From positions 1 to 10,224 of the forward strand of contig CAYSCH010000337.1 of NCBI GenBank assembly GCA_964429355.1: a stretch of 10,224 bases of DNA. Direction: 5' to 3'. Source of the DNA: JAAYAY01 sp964429355 (lineage in GTDB: Bacteria > Planctomycetota > Planctomycetia > Pirellulales > Thermoguttaceae). Below the pieces are notes generated by a model that searched no databases, was not told where the DNA came from, and saw nothing but the letters and a program-made list of their open reading frames with translations. Position 1 is the first letter of the stretch. Each line of letters starts with the position of its first letter. This document shows, piece after piece, positions 5,824-10,224 of the stretch. The translations under genes and the position numbers were made by a program.

Positions 5824-6444
5824 ATGCGACATCGAAGGAAAGGCCGCAAATTCGGCCGCAATCCCAACCACCAACGGGCTCTGCTCAGGAGCCTTGCGTC
5901 TGCTCTGATCCTTACGGAACGCGACGCCGAGTTCGACAAGAACGCCCCTAAAGTCAAGGGCCGAATTGTGACCACCCTGCCCAAGGCGAAGGAGGTACGC
6001 CCCCTCGTCGAGAAGTGTGTCACCATTGCCAGGCACAGCCTCAGGCACCAGGAAGCTGCCGATCAGCTTCAGTCCGATGCCGAACGCGGTTCCGACGCCT
6101 GGCGCCTGTGGCGTCAGGGCGATGGGTGGCGGGAGTGGAACAAGGCAATTGCCCCCGTGGTGGCTGCCAGGCGGCGAGCCTTGCGCTTGCTGGGCGACAA
6201 ACAGGCCGTCGAGGTCCTCTTCGACGAGATCGGACCTCGCTTCGCCGATCGCGATGGCGGCTACACGCGGATCCTCAAACTCGCCGAGCCGCGCCTCGGC
6301 GACGCCGGCGCGAGGGCCATCCTGGAGTTCGTCGGTGCCCATGATCGCGTTCGCCAGATAAGTGAGAAGCCCGCTTTCGACGACGATGAAGTCGTCTCCC
6401 AGGATGTGACTGACGCCGAGTCGTCTGACGAGGCCAAAGGCTGA
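5824..6444 (+). CDS. rplQ: 50S ribosomal protein bL17, expanded form
   Basis: Large-subunit protein near the exit-tunnel side of domain III. The ends match bL17: MRHRRKGRKFGRNPNHQRAL at the N-terminus, VTTLPKAKEVRPLVEK (49-64) and LFDEIGPRFADRDGGYTRIL (132-151). Its 206 residues compare with 127 in E. coli. The excess is in three places: an insertion near DAEFDKNAPKVKG (34-46), a larger one of about 40 residues rich in Trp, Gln and charge (about 72-114, HSLRHQEAAD to AIAPVVAAR) and an acidic tail (about 182-206). The frame is continuous, so these are not frameshifts. The ATG at 5824 is the first start after an in-frame TGA at 5803 region; no clear Shine-Dalgarno precedes it. It is the last gene of the operon. 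The identity is certain; the role of the insertions is unknown. Confidence 0.95.
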   Translation: MRHRRKGRKFGRNPNHQRALLRSLASALILTERDAEFDKNAPKVKGRIVTTLPKAKEVRPLVEKCVTIARHSLRHQEAADQLQSDAERGSDAWRLWRQGDGWREWNKAIAPVVAARRRALRLLGDKQAVEVLFDEIGPRFADRDGGYTRILKLAEPRLGDAGARAILEFVGAHDRVRQISEKPAFDDDEVVSQDVTDAESSDEAKG

Positions 6445-6452
6445 TCGAGAGC

Positions 6453-6476
6453 AGCGCCTGTCGACCGGCAGGCGCT
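6453..6476. terminator. GC-rich hairpin after rplQ, between convergent genes
   Basis: AGCGCCTG (6453-6460) and CAGGCGCT (6469-6476) pair perfectly, extendable inward by a T-G and a C-G pair around a GACC loop. It starts 9 bp after the rplQ stop codon. There is no T tract on either strand, so classical intrinsic termination is not assured, but the position and strength suit a transcript 3' end, possibly for both the ribosomal operon and the opposing DUF1559 gene. Confidence 0.5.
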
Positions 6477-6545
6477 CAAGCCTCGTTCCATGCATCCATG
6501 ACCTTCCCGCAGGGAACGGCCGTCGATTCCGCTGCCGGCGTGCCG

Positions 6546-6563
6546 CGATTGCGCGATCAATCG
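6546..6563. repeat. Inverted repeat overlapping the DUF1559 stop codon (CGATTG-6-CAATCG)
   Basis: CGATTG (6546-6551) and CAATCG (6558-6563) form a 6-bp inverted repeat around CGCGAT. It overlaps the - strand stop codon (6557-6559). The stem is short and may be chance, or part of the 3' end of the DUF1559 transcript. Confidence 0.25.
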
Positions 6564-7543
6564 AGGGGAGCTACCTCCCCCTCGCCCATTCCGGAGGCCG
6601 ATCGGAAGACATTCTTATCGATGGTCACGGCGATCGCCCGCACCGAGCCGTCCGCCAGGCAGAACTGGCCGACTCCCGGGTGGCGGCTGGTCCACTGGAA
6701 CCATCCGTCGCCGAATCCCCAACTCGTCGCGGCCGCCCCGCACCCCGCCCATGAGAAGGCGTGGTAAAGACTCGGGTCGCTGTCGGCGTGCCCTCCCACA
6801 TTCTCGCCGAACAGGAGCGTATTGCTGGTGCCGTCCCGGATGTCGGAGATTCCGCTCTTGCTCCGGTTGGAGAACACTCCCTTCCACTTGTCCCAGTAGG
6901 CATTGCCGGTTTCGCCCATGGCCCCGGCAATGCCCAGGTAATGGGTCCTGCCCAGAACCTCGCCGGTATTGTCCGAGTAGCGGCCCCCGGCCTCCGTGGT
7001 TTCGCCGAGAGACTCGTCGTAAAACAAGTGGATGGTGACAATCGTGTTGGCCGGTCTCTGCTCGTTCTCCGACGGGCAGACGAAGCCTTTCAGTTTGACC
7101 TGGGCGGCACTCCAACTGTCCATACGATTCCAGAAGCGATCGCCGACCCGTTCGATGTCGAACAACGAGATATTGCCGTAATTGGCGCGATCCTCGTCCA
7201 GCTTCTCGTAGACTGCGTCCACCTCCATATAGGGCAACAGGAAGGTCAGTAATCCGTTGCACTGCCCCGCCCAGGGGGGCGAAGGTGCCTGTGGTATAGG
7301 CCCTAGATAGCCGGGAGGGAATGTCTTGTGGGTGTCGTGAAAATTGTGCGCGGCCAGGCCGAGCTGCTTAATGCGATTGCAGCAGTCGGTCCGCCGTGCA
7401 GCCTCGCGCGCCATCTGAACCGCTGGCAGCAGGAGGGCGATCAAGATCCCGATGATCGCGATGACCACCAGAAGTTCAACCAGGGTAAAAGCGCTTCGGC
7501 TACGGACCACGAGAAATCGTCTCCCAATCGAAACGGGAGTCAT
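6557..7543 (-). CDS. DUF1559 family protein with pilin-like N-terminus and H-X9-DG motif
   Basis: Member of the planctomycete DUF1559 family (type II secretion-like H-X9-DG proteins), 328 residues. The first 18 residues are a basic leader; then comes the class III signal FTLVELLVVIAIIGILIALLLP (19-40), with the processing site expected between A18 and F19 and the conserved +5 Glu at E23. The Ala before the cleavage point replaces the more usual Gly. After the helix come AVQMAREAARR and the IKQLGLAAHNFHDTH segment (58-72), FVCPSE (154-159), ISDIRDGTSNTLLFGE (232-247) and the C-terminal H288-X9-D298-G299. The product is probably a membrane-anchored, pseudopilin-like envelope protein; the exact role of the family is not established. 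The ATG (complement of 7541-7543) has GGGGTGAG upstream. It converges with rplQ and is not part of the ribosomal operon. Confidence 0.93.
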   Translation of the reverse strand: MTPVSIGRRFLVVRSRSAFTLVELLVVIAIIGILIALLLPAVQMAREAARRTDCCNRIKQLGLAAHNFHDTHKTFPPGYLGPIPQAPSPPWAGQCNGLLTFLLPYMEVDAVYEKLDEDRANYGNISLFDIERVGDRFWNRMDSWSAAQVKLKGFVCPSENEQRPANTIVTIHLFYDESLGETTEAGGRYSDNTGEVLGRTHYLGIAGAMGETGNAYWDKWKGVFSNRSKSGISDIRDGTSNTLLFGENVGGHADSDPSLYHAFSWAGCGAAATSWGFGDGWFQWTSRHPGVGQFCLADGSVRAIAVTIDKNVFRSASGMGEGEVAPLD

Positions 7544-7592
7544 CGCTCACCCCACCGTCTCGGGGGGGCACGCACGGTGCGGCTCACAAGCC

Positions 7593-7598
7593 ATTATA
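7593..7598 (-). promoter_or_regulatory. Putative -10 element of the DUF1559 gene
   Basis: On the - strand the hexamer is a perfect TATAAT, which stands out in this GC-rich context. Transcription would start near 7586, leaving a leader of roughly 42 nt before the ATG. No -35 hexamer resembling TTGACA is present 16-18 bp upstream, so another sigma factor or an activator may be needed. A small CGCAC-G-GTGCG inverted repeat (7571-7581) lies in the predicted leader. Confidence 0.45.
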
Positions 7599-7757
7599 CT
7601 TCGCCGATGGGGCGGGCGGTGGAATTCTCTGGTCCGTTCGCCCGGATTGTGCGGCCTGGGGACTCAAACGGAAGTAGTTGGCATGGCGGCTGGCGTCTCC
7701 GGATCGCACCACCCCCGGTGCAGCGGATGGAGTCTGCTCCGAGCGGGCCTCTGCAGC

Positions 7758-7772
7758 CGGCCACGCTGGCCG
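7758..7772 (-). terminator. Short hairpin after the GH127-SGNH gene
   Basis: CGGCCA-CGC-TGGCCG is a perfect 6-bp inverted repeat with a 3-nt loop, beginning 15 bp beyond the stop codon of the large - strand gene. No T run follows on the - strand. It may mark the 3' end of that transcript; this is weakly supported. The rest of the 244-bp spacer holds the DUF1559 promoter region. Confidence 0.3.
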
Positions 7773-7787
7773 ACGTCGGGCGGAATG

Positions 7788-10224
7788 TCAGTCCTCCTTG
7801 GCCTGCGATTGCAGCACTGCCGCCAAAATGGCGTCGGCAAGGGCTTTCATTCCCCTGTCGCCCGGGTGGCCGGCAACCCCGTCATGGGAAAATTCTCGTT
7901 CCGAACGGGCCAAATTGGCGGCGTCGTGACCGAGGGGGCCCGCGTCCACGAAAATGCCGCCGACCTCCTCGCAGGCTTCCTTCAACATCTGGTCCTTGGC
8001 GGTATCGGGCCCGAAACAGCTTCGCACTACCAGAAGCGGGTGGCGTCGCGCCAGGGCACACCGCACGATGTTCAGCACCCCGGCCTTGAACTGCGACTTG
8101 GCCTCATCGGTGTCCAGGACCGGTACGTTCTCGCCGATCGCCAGAACCACCAGGTCCGGATCGAAGGCGAAGAAGTCCTTCATCTCTGCGTCCACGTCGT
8201 AGCCGGCGTAGTTGCGCTCAAAGTCGGCTATGTTCTTGACCAGGATCTCGGGTGCAGATCCCGTGTGCTGAGCCAGGGCGCTGGCCACCAGGTGCACGTA
8301 GTCTTTGTCTTCGGAGCTGGCGGCCATTCCCCGGTTGCCGGTCCAGCCGATATCCGCTTTGGGGCCGTGCAGCGTGATGCTGTTTCCGAGGAACAGGATC
8401 CGCCTGACGGCCGGCAACTTGACCTCCGGCGCTGCGGTGACCGGAAACATGGAGATCCGGAACTTGGTGCAGCCATAAGGGACGAGCGCCACTCGCTGCG
8501 AAGCTCCCGTTTTGGTGGCCGGCAACAGCGGCAGCCGCGGAGATTTCGGGTCGGGATCCCAGCTGATCGCCGCGGCATTGGCCTCGACCTTCAAAGGTGC
8601 CGCCAACGGCCAGTCCCATTTTGCGGGCATCTCGGTCCGCTCGACGGTCAGGTTGGGTTCTTCCACATCGAGCGCCAGCTTCCACTCGGCCGAAGGGTCT
8701 GGAGTGTTGGCGTCAACCGTGTCGGCAATCGGCAGCGCAAAGAGCAGGGGACCATAGGAAACCGAGGCGTAAGGCGCGCCCCGGGTGCTGCCGGGCTCGG
8801 GGACGGAGACGGTTGTGGCGCGGTGCGTGCCGTCGTAAGGCGGGCCTGATGCCGCGTCGCGGCCGGTCTCCAGGCGGGCGGTCATCGGAAACCGCAGCCG
8901 AACGGTGTCGCCCGTCTTCCAAGTCCGGTCCAGACGCGCAAACCCCATGGGAGTCGGCTCCAGTGCGACCGCCGCGCCGTTGACTTCCACCGTCGGGCTC
9001 GAGCACCAGCCGGGCATGCGGAACTCCAGGGGGAAGGCTGCCTCCTGCTTGGGCTCGACGGAGATCTCGATCGTTTCGCCAAAGGGGTAGTCGGTCTTGC
9101 AGGTGATTACGACCGGCACACGCTCGCCTGCCAGCGCGGTCAACTTGCAGGGGCCGTAGCAGGTCGCCGCCAGGCCGTTGTCGCAGGTGGCCATCCACAT
9201 ATGCGTGACATACCAGGGCACAATGCGGTTGAGCGCCGCCGTACAGCACAGGGGCATGTGCTTGGGCTGATAGGTGCCCCCTTCGGCCCGCGGACCGTGC
9301 GGGAAATCGGGCGACATGTTGGCGAACCGATTGGGGCTCTGGAAATAGACGTGCGTCTTGAAATCCCGCGAGACAGTGGCCGGACCGGCGTTGAAAAATG
9401 CCCGTTCCGCCCGATCCCCCATGCGCCCCTCGCCGGACACGAACAGGAGACTGATCTGGCTCCACACGTATCCCGCCACGTCGCAGGTTTCGCTCCCGCG
9501 GAATGCCCCCGTGGGACCGTACCACTCGTCGGAGACCGGCACCCCATGCGGCTGCATGGCGACCCGCTCGAGGAGATCATGCCAGCCGACCGCCGCGTCG
9601 AGGTAGCCCCGCTCGCCGGTCCACAGGTAACCCACGGCCCAGGGGGTTGTCGTTTCGATGAATTCGACGACGTGGGCGTTTTCCACCGTCGCACCCGGAG
9701 CCAGGTCCGGGGCCTTGCGGTAGCGGATCAGGCTCGGCAAGAGCCCGATCTCGTCCTGCTTGAACATGCCGTCGAGTGCCTTGGCGATTCCCTCGCTGCC
9801 GGTCCACGACCAGGTGTCGTAGGCGGGCCAGGGGTTCGACATGTTGCCCGGGATGGACCGCAGGCACTCAGGGTCGGTGCCGTACGCCTTCTCCAGGGCC
9901 TCCAGGATGTGTGGATCCTCGGAGCCGGCATAGAAGCCCGTCATGGCTCGCCCAAGCAGGCCGCACGCCCAGAGGGGCCAGCCCTCCAGGGCGGCGACGG
10001 CCGCCTTGCGGTCATCGGGATTGTTGCGGTCGAGCCACCAGAGGAACAGCAGGCTGTCGTTCGTCATGTTGTCGGCCACTGCGTAAAATCGCCGCTTGGC
10101 CTGCGCAATCAGCGATTCGTCGTGCAGGGCGTAACCGAGCCGGCCGAGGCCGTCGAACCAGTAGCCGCCCCCTTCATAGGGCCAGGCGCCCTTGTACCAG
10201 AAGAGTCCTTCACCGGTCATCTTG
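7788..10224 (-). CDS. GH127/DUF1680 beta-L-arabinofuranosidase-like enzyme fused to a C-terminal SGNH hydrolase domain (5' end outside window)
   Basis: About 811 residues are in the window; the frame is still open at the right edge, so the true start and any signal peptide are not seen. Counting from the first in-window Met (codon ending at 10220), residues 1 to about 360 form an alpha-helical barrel-like region with GH127 signatures: SETCDVAG with E244 and C246, and MPLCCTAALNRIVPWY with C325 and C326. These match the Glu-X-Cys and Cys-Cys set of HypBA1 (E338, C340, C417, C418), where zinc is bound and the first Cys of the pair is the nucleophile; the spacing of 79 residues against 77 supports this. 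Residues about 365-600 look like beta-sandwich domains (FRMPGWCSSPTVEVNG, VSYGPLLFAL). Residues about 605-810 form an SGNH domain: ILFLGNSIT (S614 nucleophile), VLAIGENVP (G696, N698) and SHDGVAGHPGDRGM (D780, H785). Likely removes L-arabinofuranose or a related sugar plus an ester group from plant or algal polysaccharide; the substrate is not known. Confidence 0.88.
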   Translation of the reverse strand, partial: KMTGEGLFWYKGAWPYEGGGYWFDGLGRLGYALHDESLIAQAKRRFYAVADNMTNDSLLFLWWLDRNNPDDRKAAVAALEGWPLWACGLLGRAMTGFYAGSEDPHILEALEKAYGTDPECLRSIPGNMSNPWPAYDTWSWTGSEGIAKALDGMFKQDEIGLLPSLIRYRKAPDLAPGATVENAHVVEFIETTTPWAVGYLWTGERGYLDAAVGWHDLLERVAMQPHGVPVSDEWYGPTGAFRGSETCDVAGYVWSQISLLFVSGEGRMGDRAERAFFNAGPATVSRDFKTHVYFQSPNRFANMSPDFPHGPRAEGGTYQPKHMPLCCTAALNRIVPWYVTHMWMATCDNGLAATCYGPCKLTALAGERVPVVITCKTDYPFGETIEISVEPKQEAAFPLEFRMPGWCSSPTVEVNGAAVALEPTPMGFARLDRTWKTGDTVRLRFPMTARLETGRDAASGPPYDGTHRATTVSVPEPGSTRGAPYASVSYGPLLFALPIADTVDANTPDPSAEWKLALDVEEPNLTVERTEMPAKWDWPLAAPLKVEANAAAISWDPDPKSPRLPLLPATKTGASQRVALVPYGCTKFRISMFPVTAAPEVKLPAVRRILFLGNSITLHGPKADIGWTGNRGMAASSEDKDYVHLVASALAQHTGSAPEILVKNIADFERNYAGYDVDAEMKDFFAFDPDLVVLAIGENVPVLDTDEAKSQFKAGVLNIVRCALARRHPLLVVRSCFGPDTAKDQMLKEACEEVGGIFVDAGPLGHDAANLARSEREFSHDGVAGHPGDRGMKALADAILAAVLQSQAKED

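Noticed and set aside
5731..6495. 254-residue antisense ORF opposite rplQ
   Set aside because: Shadow of the long, GC-rich bL17 frame; no family motif, and it would run through the post-rplQ hairpin.
7771..7778. Palindrome CGACGTCG near the end of the GH127-SGNH gene
   Set aside because: An 8-bp self-complementary site is expected by chance in GC-rich DNA and has no supporting context.
7452..8849. 465-residue + strand ORF spanning the 5' end of DUF1559 and the SGNH part of the large gene
   Set aside because: Antisense to two well-supported genes; low-complexity Arg/Gly-rich translation without motifs.

Overview
This window is the 3' part of a bacterial spc/alpha ribosomal-protein region on the + strand (about 1-6444), followed by two unrelated genes on the - strand (about 6557-10224). 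The sequence is GC-rich. Three things point to Planctomycetota: a pilin-like DUF1559 / H-X9-DG protein of the kind that is hugely expanded in that phylum, a bL17 of 206 residues carrying two internal insertions plus an acidic tail, and loosely packed ribosomal genes with spacers of 40-274 bp. A Pirellulales-like member would fit, but that rank is inference.

The + strand order is secY (5' truncated by the window edge), adk, map, rpmJ, rpsM, rpsK, rpsD, rpoA, rplQ. The gene order is canonical except that infA, which in many bacteria sits between map and rpmJ, is absent. Its place is taken by a 229-bp gene-free spacer holding four perfect short-loop inverted repeats and a good sigma70-type promoter (TTGGCA, 18 bp, TATACT), so the alpha-operon genes probably have their own transcription start. 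Further stem-loops lie in the adk-map, rpsM-rpsK and rpoA-rplQ spacers and after rplQ. The encoded proteins cover secretion (SecY), nucleotide supply (Adk), N-terminal Met removal (MetAP), 30S and 50S assembly (uS13, uS11, uS4, bL36, bL17) and the RNA polymerase alpha subunit.

The rplQ gene and a - strand DUF1559 gene converge on a 112-bp interval containing a strong GC-rich hairpin. Upstream of DUF1559 on the - strand, and separated from it by 244 bp, is a large gene cut by the right edge of the window. It encodes a GH127/DUF1680 (beta-L-arabinofuranosidase-like) enzyme with its zinc/cysteine catalytic residues preserved, fused to a C-terminal SGNH (GDSL-type) hydrolase domain. That gene looks like part of the polysaccharide-degradation repertoire of the organism and has no evident link to the ribosomal operon.

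No rRNA, tRNA, CRISPR array, insertion sequence or attachment site was seen. I did not find a clearly new multi-gene system. The most interesting items are the hairpin-rich map-rpmJ spacer and the GH127-SGNH fusion.
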